33,524 nucleotides of DNA from Candidatus Desulfovibrio intestinipullorum (lineage in GTDB: Bacteria; Desulfobacterota; Desulfovibrionia; Desulfovibrionales; Desulfovibrionaceae). Of the stretch, positions 16,978 to 25,633 are shown piece by piece. The notes beneath the pieces were generated by a model. That model saw nothing but the letters and a program-made list of their open reading frames with translations. It was not told the origin of the DNA and searched no databases. Within the stretch, counting starts at the first letter, position 1. Each line of letters starts with the position of its first letter. The translations under genes and the position numbers were made by a program. Location of the stretch: contig DXHV01000036.1 of NCBI GenBank assembly GCA_019113165.1, positions 1 through 33,524 of the forward strand, in the 5' to 3' direction.

Positions 16978-17868
16978 ATGCGCATTCTTATCAGCGGCGG
17001 CAGGGGCATGCTGGCACGGACCCTGGCCGCACGCCTTGGCACCCATGCAGATCATGTCCTGGCAGCTCCGGGCCGGGAGGAACTGGACATTACCGATCCC
17101 CTGAGCGTCGGCAGGGTCTTTGCCGACTTTCAGCCCGACGTTGTCCTCCACTGCGCAGCCTATACAAAAGTCGATCAGTGCGAGAGCGAGCCCGAGCTCG
17201 CCTCGCAGGTCAATGTGGCGGGATCGGCCCATGTGGCTGCCGCCTGCCAGCAGGCAGGGGCACGGCTCATTGCCTTTTCCACGGACTATGTCTTTGACGG
17301 CCACAGCGGCCCCTACAGCGAATTTTCCAGGCCCACCGGCGGCCTCAATGTCTACGGCCAGACCAAGTGGGCCGGCGAATGCGCCATACGCCTCAACTGT
17401 CCCAACCACCTCATTGCCCGCGTCTCCTGGCTCTACGGTCCCGGGGGTCCGAGCTTTGTGCACACCATGATGCGCCTGAACAGAGAAGGCCGGCCCCTTG
17501 TCCGCGTGGTCAATGATCAGAAGGGCAATCCCACCAGCACCCTGTCCGTGGCCTGCGCCATAGAAGAACTTCTGGACCATCCGGAAATCACGGGCACCAT
17601 CCACCTGACCTGCGAGGGCGAGGCCACCTGGTACGATCTGGCAAAGGCAGTCTTTGCCCTGACAGGCAGGGAGCAGAAGGTGGAGCCCTGCACCAGTGCC
17701 GAGTATCCGCTGCCTGCTGCACGACCTGCCAATTCCTGTCTGCTCAAGGAGCGCCTGAAGCTCTGTCATCTCAGGCCCATGCCCCACTGGCAGACGGCCC
17801 TGAAGGACTTTCTCGCCAGCGAATTTCCGGACTGCTTCAGGGAAACGTCTCAGGGGGCCGCCTCATGA
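16978..17868 (+). CDS. rfbD: dTDP-4-dehydrorhamnose reductase RfbD
   Basis: RfbD catalyses the last step of dTDP-L-rhamnose synthesis, reducing dTDP-4-dehydro-L-rhamnose with NAD(P)H for surface polysaccharides. The 296-residue protein is an extended short-chain dehydrogenase: nucleotide motif GGRGMLA at 7-13, STDYVFDG at 101-108 and the catalytic Tyr126-x3-Lys130 (YGQTK). Length fits the family. The ATG at 16978 follows AGAGGAG at a spacing of 6. Its 3' end overlaps crcB by 4 bases (ATGA). The other rfb genes (A, B, C) are not in the window, which is unusual because these genes often cluster. Confidence 0.92.
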   Translation: MRILISGGRGMLARTLAARLGTHADHVLAAPGREELDITDPLSVGRVFADFQPDVVLHCAAYTKVDQCESEPELASQVNVAGSAHVAAACQQAGARLIAFSTDYVFDGHSGPYSEFSRPTGGLNVYGQTKWAGECAIRLNCPNHLIARVSWLYGPGGPSFVHTMMRLNREGRPLVRVVNDQKGNPTSTLSVACAIEELLDHPEITGTIHLTCEGEATWYDLAKAVFALTGREQKVEPCTSAEYPLPAARPANSCLLKERLKLCHLRPMPHWQTALKDFLASEFPDCFRETSQGAAS

Positions 17869-18242
17869 CTCTCAAGGCCTGCCTGCTTCTCTTTCTTGCC
17901 GGCGGCTGCGGAACCCTCAGCCGCTTTCTGGTGAGCACCGGAGTCAATGCCCTGGCAGGCAGAAACCTGCCCTTCGGCACCATGGCCGTCAACATCCTGG
18001 GCTGCTTTTTCTTTGGCCTGGTCTGGGAGCTTGCCGCCAACAGGCTCCTTCTCAGCGACAGCCTGCGCGTCCTTCTCTGCACGGGCTTTCTCGGCGGCTT
18101 TACGACCTTCTCCTCCCTCATCTTCGAGAGCTTTGCCCTGGGCCAGATCCGCCCCCTCTTTCTTGTGGCCAATATAGTTGTGCAGATTCTGGCAGGCTTT
18201 GCGGCCTTCCTTTGCGGTCTCCACTGCGCCCGCCTCGTCTGA
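17865..18242 (+). CDS. crcB: Fluoride exporter CrcB/FluC
   Basis: The 125-residue protein has four membrane helices and the hallmarks of Fluc fluoride channels: GGCGTLSR at 13-20, GTMAVNILGCFFFG at 38-51 with the pore Asn43, and GFLGGFTTFSS at 74-84 with the fluoride-contacting Phe/Thr track. Channels are dual-topology dimers that expel fluoride. It starts inside the rfbD stop (ATGA), so expression is coupled to rfbD, and no fluoride riboswitch was seen upstream. Confidence 0.95.
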   Translation: MTLKACLLLFLAGGCGTLSRFLVSTGVNALAGRNLPFGTMAVNILGCFFFGLVWELAANRLLLSDSLRVLLCTGFLGGFTTFSSLIFESFALGQIRPLFLVANIVVQILAGFAAFLCGLHCARLV

Positions 18243-18385
18243 AAACCACGTTTCCGAGCCGGCACGCAGGTCCGTCTCCATCTTGCGGGCCCGTCTTCGG
18301 GTCCGTCATCCGGATCTGTCACCAGGCCCGTCTTTCCGGCCCTTCAGGGCACGCTGTCCCCATCCTGCCCACACGCGAGGTTGTC

Positions 18386-18928
18386 ATGCCACGTTTCTTC
18401 CACTTTCCCCGACACACAACCGGACTCATGACCAGATACACAGTCAGGCTCACGGCTCTCCTGCTCGCCGTGCTCTTCCTCCTGCCCGTGCTTCTGCCCG
18501 CAGACGCCCAGGCCGCACGCTTCAGCTGCGCCTACTTTTCCCTGGATCTGCCCAGGGGATGGAGCCTCATAGAGGGGCCCTTCAAAAAGCGCGGCGGCGA
18601 GACGGCCGTGCTCGGCCGCAGGGATCACAAGGCCTCCCTGCAGATGATCTACGGCCCGAGCTCTGCCAGAAACTTTCGCACCATTGTGGAAGGCTATGCA
18701 AAAGGCCTGCGCGGCAAGCCCGTCTTTTCGGCCAATCAGGCCCATTTCGACACCATACGCGGCGATCAGAAGCTGCGCTTCATCTTCCGTCACGACAATG
18801 CCGGCAAGGTGCTGGCCATCTTCATCCTCAACGGACGGCCGCAGGACATGAACTTTCTCTTTACGAACATGACAACGCGTCATGCGGGCCTTGTGCCCGT
18901 CAATCCCGACAGGGGCACAAAACGCTAG
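18386..18928 (+). CDS. Small exported protein of unknown function
   Basis: This 180-residue protein has a hydrophobic signal sequence (about 20-43) ending in ADAQA and an exported domain that starts FSLDLPRGWSLIEGP. The order of a strand with FSLDLP.GW, a central GETAVLGRRDHKASLQMIYG and a C-terminal IFRHDNAGKVLAIFIL recalls the PsbP/DUF1795 fold, but that is an impression only. The ATG at 18386 follows GCGAGG at a spacing of 5; an internal ATG at 18428 without a binding site would give a shorter signal peptide. It lies 143 bases after crcB and 77 bases from the end of the convergent SPOR gene. Confidence 0.75.
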   Translation: MPRFFHFPRHTTGLMTRYTVRLTALLLAVLFLLPVLLPADAQAARFSCAYFSLDLPRGWSLIEGPFKKRGGETAVLGRRDHKASLQMIYGPSSARNFRTIVEGYAKGLRGKPVFSANQAHFDTIRGDQKLRFIFRHDNAGKVLAIFILNGRPQDMNFLFTNMTTRHAGLVPVNPDRGTKR

Positions 18929-19005
18929 CACAGACCTGCCAGGCTGGCTTTCTGCACGACGAGCACGGAAACAGAGACCCTGTGGAAGAGCCGGCCTGAG
19001 CGTGC

Positions 19006-19878
19006 CTATCGCTGCCCAATGGGCCGCAGGACAGCCCTGCGGCTGCGTTCAATGGGCACGCCCAGGCGCAGGCGCTGCATGAGGGCCTGCACCTCGCCGA
19101 CCCTGGAGAGGGGCCCGCGGGTGAGCAGGAGCACAAGATAGAGGCGCCCCTGTGTCTCAAGCCTGGAGCGGAAGCCCTCGGCCTCCAGCTGCATGCGCAG
19201 GTTTTCGGCCGCATCCCTGGTACGGAAGGCGGCCGTCTGGAAGACAAAGTCAAAGAGATCCGCGGCCTGTCTGGGCGGCTCGGGCGGACCGCCGGACACG
19301 CGGGCAGGACTCATGCCGGGCGCCATGACGGGTTCTGAGCCCTGTGCCTGTGTCCCCTGGGGCTGCGGAGCCACGGCAGGCTTCATGATCTGCATCTTGC
19401 CGGGCTCGGGCACCTTTTCTCCCGGTGCGGCCCGCAGAAAACGGACAAAGCCCAGATCCTTGGGCCTGAGAATGCCCTGGGCAAGCTCCGTGTCCTCGTC
19501 CCTGTCCTTCGCGTTTCCGCCCTCTCCGTCTTCTGCGCCACTCTCTTCCTGCAGCGGGGAGACCGGCAGCGCGGCCACTTCCTCATACTCCTTCTCCAGG
19601 GTATAGCGGCCTGTGGCCACCCCGCCCATATAGGCCAGGGGCAGTGCTGCTGCCAGCAGAAAGAGGGTGCAGAAAAGCCGCTGACCGGTCAGGACAAAGC
19701 CCCTGGCCTGCGCACGCCCTTGCTGTGCTGCAGCCGGATCCTGCAGGGGATGAGCCTGCACGTCCTCCCCCTGTCCTGTCTGTCCTGCCTGTCCGATCTG
19801 TCCGGTCTGGCCGGCCTGTTCGGGACGCACTCCTTCGTTCACAAAGACATTGCGCTCGCCCTGGGCAGGGCCCTGCAT
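19006..19878 (-). CDS. SPOR-domain membrane protein
   Basis: The protein has a cytoplasmic low-complexity N-terminus with Gly-Gln repeats (EQAGQTGQIGQAGQTGQGE), one membrane helix (about FCTLFLLAAALPLAYMGGV), a Pro/Glu-rich periplasmic linker and a C-terminal SPOR domain of about 70 residues (FDFVFQTAAFRTRDAAENLR to GEVQALMQRLRLGVPIER). SPOR domains bind denuded peptidoglycan glycans at the septum, so a cell-division or envelope role is likely. The start is uncertain: ATG at 19878 gives 290 residues, but GTG at 19917 or 19935 would be possible, and none has a good ribosome binding site. The Gln/Gly repeats correspond to a CTGTCCTGTC-type tandem repeat in DNA near 19780-19830. Confidence 0.82.
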   Translation of the reverse strand: MQGPAQGERNVFVNEGVRPEQAGQTGQIGQAGQTGQGEDVQAHPLQDPAAAQQGRAQARGFVLTGQRLFCTLFLLAAALPLAYMGGVATGRYTLEKEYEEVAALPVSPLQEESGAEDGEGGNAKDRDEDTELAQGILRPKDLGFVRFLRAAPGEKVPEPGKMQIMKPAVAPQPQGTQAQGSEPVMAPGMSPARVSGGPPEPPRQAADLFDFVFQTAAFRTRDAAENLRMQLEAEGFRSRLETQGRLYLVLLLTRGPLSRVGEVQALMQRLRLGVPIERSRRAVLRPIGQR

Positions 19879-20365
19879 GGGGCCTGCGCCGTTCGTGCCG
19901 GCGGCCTGTTCGGTCACGCCTGTGTCCGCCTGCACCTTTGTGCGCCGTCTGCCAAGTTTCAGGAAGGAAAATGCCAAGTGTGTGCTCCGCAAGGCCTGAA
20001 AGCGTGTCCTTTTCAGGGAATTGTGAATGGGGGCTGCCGCAGGAAAAAGGCGGCACGTCGTGCCTGGGCGCCTTTTCGGCCAAAGCATAGGGCCCGCGCC
20101 ACGGATTGGCAAGAAGGAAGTTTGGGCAGGAGAAGGCAGAAAAAGCCAGGAGAAGACTGGCTGGCAGGGGCAGACAACCCCCAGGCAAACCCCTGCAGTC
20201 CGGGAGGGAATGATCGTGTGTCCCGGGCTCGTCCCGGACTTGGCAAGGCTGCCAAGCTTGCGTATTCTGCCTGGCGTCCCCTGTGACGCCAGGCCCTGCC
20301 CGAAAGACCTGCAGGTGCCCTGTTTCCTTCCACATCCGGTTCCGCATTCCAGGCGAGGTTTTGCC
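19879..20365. other. Divergent intergenic region with clustered inverted repeats
   Basis: This region (487 bases if the SPOR start is 19878) separates two divergent genes. Two perfect inverted repeats lie close together: TTGGCA-AGGC-TGCCAA at 20240-20255 and GCCTGGCGTC-CCCTGT-GACGCCAGGC at 20269-20294. The second could form a stable hairpin in the leader of the plus-strand gene. GCGAGG near 20353-20358 is that gene's ribosome binding site. No promoter was placed. Confidence 0.55.
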
Positions 20366-21361
20366 ATGCCCAGCATGTTTGTCCTTCTCTTCTGTGCGTT
20401 CTCTCTCCTTGTTCCAGGACTGAGCGTCAACTGCGCACAGCCCTGTTTTGCTGCTCCCAGGGTCCAGGAAGAGGCGCAGGCTGTTCAGAACACCCTGCTT
20501 TTGAGCAACAAGAGTCATCACGATCTGGTCGCCATCCGTCTTTCCGACGGCACGACCACGAGCTTTGCCCGCATGGACCTTGGCCCCGGCAGCGAGGACG
20601 AGCTGGAAAATCCCGGCGGCACTGTGGAAGTGCGCCTGGATCTGGGCCTCTCCCTGTGCACGTGGAAGGACATCAACCTCACCCATGTGCAGAGCCTCAC
20701 CCTGTGCCCGGAGCATGAGACCTGTCTCATTGTCCAGCGGGACAAGGGACGGCCTCTGCATGTGCGCGGCACCAGGGAGAGCCTGCTGCCTGCCGCCGAT
20801 GCCAGACCCGTCTGTTCCCTGGAAGGCTTCCACACGGGCATGACCATGAAGGATGCCTGCGGCCTCATCAAGACCTACTATACCATGGAAGAGGACGTCT
20901 ATCTGGCCACCCTGGGCTTTGCCAACCAGGTCTGGAGCGCCAGGCTCTATGCCAATACCGACAATGCCAGGGAACTGGGCGATGCCCAGCTGGAAAACGT
21001 GGAGCTGCGCCAGACCCTCTCCCTGCCCAATCTGAAGGGCGTGCTGCAGGCCCTGGCCAGGCAGAACTACGTGCCCTGGCAGGCCACCTTCCCGGGCATA
21101 GAGATGACCTTCTCGGAAATGCTCAACTATCCTCCTGCCGTGCACAGCGAGCTCATCCGGGTCTGCACGGAAGCCTTCCTGAAGCAGGGACGGGGCATAG
21201 CCTCCATCATGTTTGCGCCAAAGGATCTCGTCCAGGAACTGGCCACCTCGCCGGAATTTCCCCAGCGTGACACCCAGCTCTACACCATCTCCCTGCACAG
21301 GGACTCCGATACGCTCATCCTGGACATGACAGCCTACAGCGTCGAAGATTTGCAGCGCTAA
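20366..21361 (+). CDS. Exported protein of unknown function
   Basis: I do not recognise this 331-residue protein. A signal peptide (about residues 1-29, MFVLLFCAFSLLVPG core, ending CFA) predicts export to the periplasm. The first mature third is strand-rich (LLLSNKSHHDLVAIRLSDG, TVEVRLDLGLSLCTWKDINL). The remainder, from SLEGFHTGMTMKDACGLIKTYYTMEEDVYLATLGF, appears more helical. It has no membrane helix after the signal and no repeats. The ATG at 20366 follows GGCGAGG at a spacing of about 7; a second ATG at 20375 would give nearly the same product. It is a single gene ending at the terminator at 21406. Confidence 0.8.
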   Translation: MPSMFVLLFCAFSLLVPGLSVNCAQPCFAAPRVQEEAQAVQNTLLLSNKSHHDLVAIRLSDGTTTSFARMDLGPGSEDELENPGGTVEVRLDLGLSLCTWKDINLTHVQSLTLCPEHETCLIVQRDKGRPLHVRGTRESLLPAADARPVCSLEGFHTGMTMKDACGLIKTYYTMEEDVYLATLGFANQVWSARLYANTDNARELGDAQLENVELRQTLSLPNLKGVLQALARQNYVPWQATFPGIEMTFSEMLNYPPAVHSELIRVCTEAFLKQGRGIASIMFAPKDLVQELATSPEFPQRDTQLYTISLHRDSDTLILDMTAYSVEDLQR

Positions 21362-21405
21362 GCCCTGCCCAGTCTGCCCGAAGGCACATTCTCCCAAACG
21401 CGACA

Positions 21406-21449
21406 GTGCCGGATTCTTCGTGAGGAAGAGTCCGGCACGTTTCTTTTGT
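21406..21449 (+). terminator. Intrinsic terminator of the exported-protein gene
   Basis: The arms GTGCCGGATTCTTC (21406-21419) and GAAGAGTCCGGCAC (21425-21438) pair over 14 bases with one G-U pair and a 5-base loop, followed by GTTTCTTTTGTT. It lies 45 bases after the plus-strand stop and 40 bases before the end of the convergent beta-propeller gene. Confidence 0.9.
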
Positions 21450-21489
21450 TCCCTGTCTGCAGTGGGCAGACCGGACATACGGATTGTGT

Positions 21490-23028
21490 CTACCAGGTGG
21501 ACAGGGTGTCCACGTGTTGCTCATCGTCTGTCTCGTCGTCTGTCTCGTCAGGCTCCCTGTCCCCATCCTGTGCCGGCCTCTCTGCAGGAGGCTGCACAGG
21601 CAGGGGCTTCACCCCCTGCACCCTGAAGACATCGAGCACATGGCCGCCCCGGCCCTTGCGGCCCTGGGCCGTGGTCAGGACCATGGTGCCGTCCGGGTGC
21701 ACGGCCAGGCCCACGGGATAGGGCGAGGCCGGCACGCGGTCCACCACCTTCCAGTTCAGGGCATCCACCATGACAAGCCGGGCCATGCGGTTGCAGGCCA
21801 CATAGATCCAGCGGCCGTCGGCGCTCAGCGCCAGGGTGCGGCCGTCCGGGCCCACGGCCAGGCTGCGGCCGCGGTAGGATGTGTCGCCGGTGGCCAGGCT
21901 CTCAAGGACCCTGTCCACCTCCAGGGCATTGATGGTGCCGCTGGCTGCGCAGGAGACATAGAGCGTTGTGCCGTCCGGGGAGAGCACAAGGTGCCTTGGC
22001 GTGGGATCCACGCCCCTGAAGGTGCCCAGGCAGGCTCTGGTACGCACGTCAAAGACCGTGATGCCGCCATTGTGCATGCGTCCCACGAAAAGATGGCGGC
22101 CGTCCCTGCTGAAGACCGTACCGCGCAGGCAGTGGCCGCAGACCTTGTCCCTGTCGCCGCGCACCCTGCGCAAATCGGGCCTTTTGCCGTCCACAAGCAG
22201 CCCCACATAATGAAAGTCCCTGGGATTGTCCGAGGAGATGTCCATGAGGGCCACGGAATTGTCGCCCCAGTGGGTGATGGCCAGGGTGCGGCCGTCCGGG
22301 GAGACAGCCAGCATCTTGGGCAGGGGCCCCGTGGGCATGACGCGCACGATGCTGTTGCTCTGCGTGTCGATGATGGCCACGGCCGAGGGCGAGGTGGCCC
22401 TGGGGTCCCAGGTCCTGCGGTAGTAGGTCACCCACAGATAGCGGTCCGCGTGGGTCAGGACGCCTTCCACGGGCTTGCCGCCAAAGCAGTTGCGCTTCTG
22501 CGGGTCGCGGTTCACAAGATAGGTATAGTCAAAGACCGTGGACTCGTTGTCCAGAAAGAGCCCTGCGTCTTCTTCCGTGAACTCGTGGCTGATGACATGG
22601 GCAAGCTTCAGGGTGGCCGTGTCGTAGACCAGGGTCTTGAGGCCTTCCAGGGCATTCACATAGAAGCGGCTGCCGTCGGCCGAAAAGATCACCGACTTGG
22701 GCGAGAGCACGAAGGATCCGCGGATGGTGGTCACGCGCTCAAGCCCCGGCTTCTGCGCCGGGACTGCCTGATCGGCCTGGGCTCCCTGATCGGGCTGGGC
22801 TTGCTGATCGGGCTGGACGGACTGACTGGCCTGGTCCGCTGCCGACGCCGCCGACACAGTCGGGGCGGCCGGGCTGGCAGACGGCCCTGATTCTGGTCCT
22901 GATCCGGCTTCGGCCGGAGCGCCGGACAGGGGCTCTGGCACGACGTCCGCTCCTAGGGCCAGCCCCGGTGAGTGGAAACAAAGAAGAACAATCACACAGA
23001 CGAGCAAAAGGCAGGGGACACGAAGCAT
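21490..23028 (-). CDS. Exported YncE-like beta-propeller protein
   Basis: The 512-residue protein has a signal peptide (residues 1-25, LLLVCVIVLLCF core) and a Pro/Ala/Gln linker with PDQ/ADQ repeats (about 35-95). A beta-propeller follows, with several blades of the YVTN/YncE type: SPKSVIFSADGSRFYVNAL, AVSPDGRTLAITHWGDNSVALMD, VFSRDGRHLFVGRMHNGGITVFD, VLSPDGTTLYVSCAASG, ALSADGRWIYVACNRM and AVHPDGTMVLTT. It ends in an acidic tail (DETDDETDDEQ). YncE-like proteins are periplasmic and often of unknown role; some bind DNA or metal. A CGHC pair lies in KVCGHCLRG between blades. The ATG at 23028 follows GGGAGG at a spacing of 4. It is 205 bases downstream of hypB on the same strand. Confidence 0.85.
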   Translation of the reverse strand: MLRVPCLLLVCVIVLLCFHSPGLALGADVVPEPLSGAPAEAGSGPESGPSASPAAPTVSAASAADQASQSVQPDQQAQPDQGAQADQAVPAQKPGLERVTTIRGSFVLSPKSVIFSADGSRFYVNALEGLKTLVYDTATLKLAHVISHEFTEEDAGLFLDNESTVFDYTYLVNRDPQKRNCFGGKPVEGVLTHADRYLWVTYYRRTWDPRATSPSAVAIIDTQSNSIVRVMPTGPLPKMLAVSPDGRTLAITHWGDNSVALMDISSDNPRDFHYVGLLVDGKRPDLRRVRGDRDKVCGHCLRGTVFSRDGRHLFVGRMHNGGITVFDVRTRACLGTFRGVDPTPRHLVLSPDGTTLYVSCAASGTINALEVDRVLESLATGDTSYRGRSLAVGPDGRTLALSADGRWIYVACNRMARLVMVDALNWKVVDRVPASPYPVGLAVHPDGTMVLTTAQGRKGRGGHVLDVFRVQGVKPLPVQPPAERPAQDGDREPDETDDETDDEQHVDTLSTW

Positions 23029-23136
23029 GGGACCTCCCATCGGGTACGGTTGAGGGTTGGGGATGCAGGGAGTGGTCTTAGCAGGAGCGTGTTCCAGAAT
23101 ACGGAAGGATACGGCAGGCAGTGCCGGATACAAGGA

Positions 23137-23183
23137 CACCGGACCCCGGTCTGCTTCCTTGCGAGGCAGGCCGGGATCCGGTG
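23137..23183. repeat. Large inverted repeat between hypB and the beta-propeller gene
   Basis: CACCGGACCCCGG (23137-23149) pairs with CCGGGATCCGGTG (23171-23183) over 13 bases with one mismatch, and the loop contains a smaller TGCTTC/GAGGCA stem. It lies 51 bases after the hypB stop. No T-run follows on the minus strand, so it is a possible hairpin at the hypAB 3' end rather than a clear intrinsic terminator. Confidence 0.55.
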
Positions 23184-23233
23184 ACGTTGCTTTCGACTGC
23201 TTCGGGCCTGGGACCCCCTGTCCTTCCTGCGGA

Positions 23234-23896
<663 letters not shown>

Positions 23897-23980
23897 GATA
23901 TGTCTCCTTTTTTATTCAAGTACGTGCAGGGAAAAGTGCCGGAACAAGAGGGGGCAGCGGCTCAGGGCCTGTGTCTGGCC

Positions 23981-24334
23981 CTACTCGCCTTCCAGCCAGG
24001 TCACCTGCATCTGCCGGCCCGAGAGCACGGTGTGGCCCAGGACCTCGCCGCACTGCGGACAGGCGGAAAACTCGCCCGGCCCGTGCTCGCCCTCGAACTC
24101 GCACTGGCAGCTGCCGCAGCGCAGTTTCAAGGGAATGCGGACAATGTCCAGCACGGCCTTCTCGTGCACCGTGCCCTTCACCAGGGATTCGAAGGCAAAG
24201 GACAAAGACTCGCAGACAACGCCGGAGAGCGCGCCCACTTCCACGCGCAGCAGCTTGAGCCGCGTACAGTTGTGACGTGCCAGTTCTTCCAGGGCTATGT
24301 CCAGCATGCCCTGGGCCAGGGCCAGTTCGTGCAT
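23981..24334 (-). CDS. hypA: Hydrogenase maturation nickel metallochaperone HypA
   Basis: HypA delivers nickel to the hydrogenase large subunit together with HypB. The 117-residue protein starts MHE, where His2 is the family nickel ligand, and has the zinc site C73-x2-C76 (CGSC) and C92-x2-C95 (CPQC). The ATG at 24334 follows GGGGGGAGA at a short distance. The frame is open far upstream, but that extension has no start signal and no homology. It is the first gene of the hypA-hypB pair. The other hyp genes and the hydrogenase itself are not in the window. Confidence 0.96.
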   Translation of the reverse strand: MHELALAQGMLDIALEELARHNCTRLKLLRVEVGALSGVVCESLSFAFESLVKGTVHEKAVLDIVRIPLKLRCGSCQCEFEGEHGPGEFSACPQCGEVLGHTVLSGRQMQVTWLEGE

Positions 24335-24447
24335 GAAAGTCTCCCCCCTGCTGCGTGCAATGGATGGCAAAAGGCCCCAAATCAGGGCCCGACCTGCCCG
24401 GACCTTCAAAAAGCAGGTCTTCAGAGCCGGTCCTGAAAAAAACGCAC

Positions 24448-24484
24448 AAAAAAGCTCATCGGCGCCTGCGGCCAGGGGATGAGC
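24448..24484 (-). terminator. Intrinsic terminator downstream of the LysE-type gene
   Basis: Read on the minus strand, GCTCATC (24484-24478) pairs with GATGAGC (24460-24454), with a GC-rich interior, and is followed by TTTTTTG (24453-24447). It lies about 145 bases after the exporter stop and about 110 bases before hypA, so it separates the two units. Confidence 0.85.
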
Positions 24485-24627
24485 TGTGCCGTGTGCCTGG
24501 CATACTACATGCCCGGGACAGAAAAAACAACGCGGCGCCCGAAAAGCGGAAATGCCTGCGCTCCCCAAGGCCGCAGATCCGGAAAAATCCTCCTGAAAAG
24601 CCCCCGCAAAAAGCAGCCCTGACCGGC

Positions 24628-25242
24628 TCAGGATCGCAGAAGCTCCACCAGGGACCAGCCCAGATGCAGGGCATAGCCGCAGATCACAAGGCCGCAGACC
24701 AGGTTGATGAGACGCAGGATGCGGGCCGTGAAGCGGCTTTTCAGACAGCTCACCACCAGGGTGAGCCCGGTGAACCAGGAGCAGGAGGCCGTGGTCACAC
24801 CCAGGATGAAGGCTGTCGTCTCGCTCTCGGCCAGGACGGCCCGAAAGGCGCCCAGCAGCAGGGACACATCCAGCAGGGCCTGCGGGTTGAGCCAGGTAAC
24901 GGCAAAGGCCATCCAGGCCACCCACCACAGGGGCATGTCCAGGGCACAGCCGGTGCTGGCAACGCTGCGGCTCAGCACAAGGCGTGCGCCAATGACCAGC
25001 ACAAGCAGGCTGCCAGCGCCAAGAATGAGCACCCTGGCCAGCTCCGAACGGGTGATGAGAGCGCCCACGCCAAAGAAGCCAGCCAGCGAGAGCAGGACAT
25101 CGAAGACAATGACGATGCCGGCAATGCGCAGGGCCACGGACCTGGGACGGGAGAGGGCCGAATTGATGACAAAGAGATTTTGCAGGCCTATGGGCGCCAC
25201 GTAGGCAAGTCCCAGCGAAAAGCCCTGAAGAAAGGCGGTCAT
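24628..25242 (-). CDS. LysE/ArgO family amino-acid exporter
   Basis: The 204-residue protein has about six membrane helices and the family N-terminal motif GLAYVAPIGLQNLFVINSALSR (12-33), close to the GP.GLQN.FV motif of ArgO/LysE. A VFDVLLSLAGFFGVGALI segment and the central NPQALLDVSLLLG block are also typical. ArgO exports arginine and LysE exports lysine/arginine; the substrate here is inferred only at family level. The ATG at 25242 was chosen because it sits just before the conserved first helix. It has its own terminator at 24448-24484. Confidence 0.9.
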   Translation of the reverse strand: MTAFLQGFSLGLAYVAPIGLQNLFVINSALSRPRSVALRIAGIVIVFDVLLSLAGFFGVGALITRSELARVLILGAGSLLVLVIGARLVLSRSVASTGCALDMPLWWVAWMAFAVTWLNPQALLDVSLLLGAFRAVLAESETTAFILGVTTASCSWFTGLTLVVSCLKSRFTARILRLINLVCGLVICGYALHLGWSLVELLRS

Positions 25243-25467
25243 GCGATCGAAAGGGGTGCGGGTATTGGCAGAAAAGGGATAGCAGGGGGGCGAACCACAA
25301 GACAGTCCGGGGGGGCACCCCGGGGATGGCCAGAGAAGACTGGCCGCACACTGTCCGGCCCCAAGTGTAGCCCCTTTTGCGGACCTTGCAAGGGGACAAG
25401 GCGGCCTTCCCAGGGCCCGGGCAGCCCTGGTCTGGAACTCCCTGCAGGCGGACACCCCGTAAAACAA

Positions 25468-25510
25468 GAAAAAAGGCGTGGCTCCCCCGCACATTCAGGA
25501 GAGTCACGCC
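25468..25510 (-). terminator. Intrinsic terminator of assT
   Basis: Read on the minus strand, GGCGTGACTCTCC (25510-25498) pairs with GGGGAGCCACGCC (25487-25475) over 13 bases with one mismatch and one G-T pair. It is followed by TTTTTTCTTG (25474-25465). It lies about 125 bases after the assT stop and ends the minus-strand cluster from the right side. Confidence 0.88.
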
Positions 25511-25523
25511 TGTTCCTTGTATG

Positions 25524-25574
25524 CCCTGTCCCTGTACCCGACCCAAGAGGCTTTCGCCCTGGTACAGGACAGGG
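25524..25574. repeat. Inverted repeat in the assT 3' untranslated region
   Basis: CCCTGTCCCTGTACC (25524-25538) and GGTACAGGACAGGG (25561-25574) are complementary except for one extra base, around a 22-base loop. It lies between the assT stop and the terminator, so it would fold as an additional RNA stem at the mRNA 3' end. Confidence 0.65.
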
Positions 25575-25633
25575 TCTGTACCGGCTGTCAGACTGACTGC
25601 CGGCAGACGGCCTGGCAGACCGCTCAGTCAGGA

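Larger units (their letters stand above)
25243..25633. other. Non-coding region between assT and the LysE-type gene
   Basis: The 391 bases hold the assT terminator (25468-25510), an inverted repeat in the assT 3' region (25524-25574), and the upstream region of the exporter gene. The latter has short palindromes CCTTGCAAGG at 25384-25393, CCAGGG/CCCTGG at 25410-25430 and CCGGGG/CCCCGG at 25307-25323. No gene and no clear promoter were seen. Confidence 0.5.
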
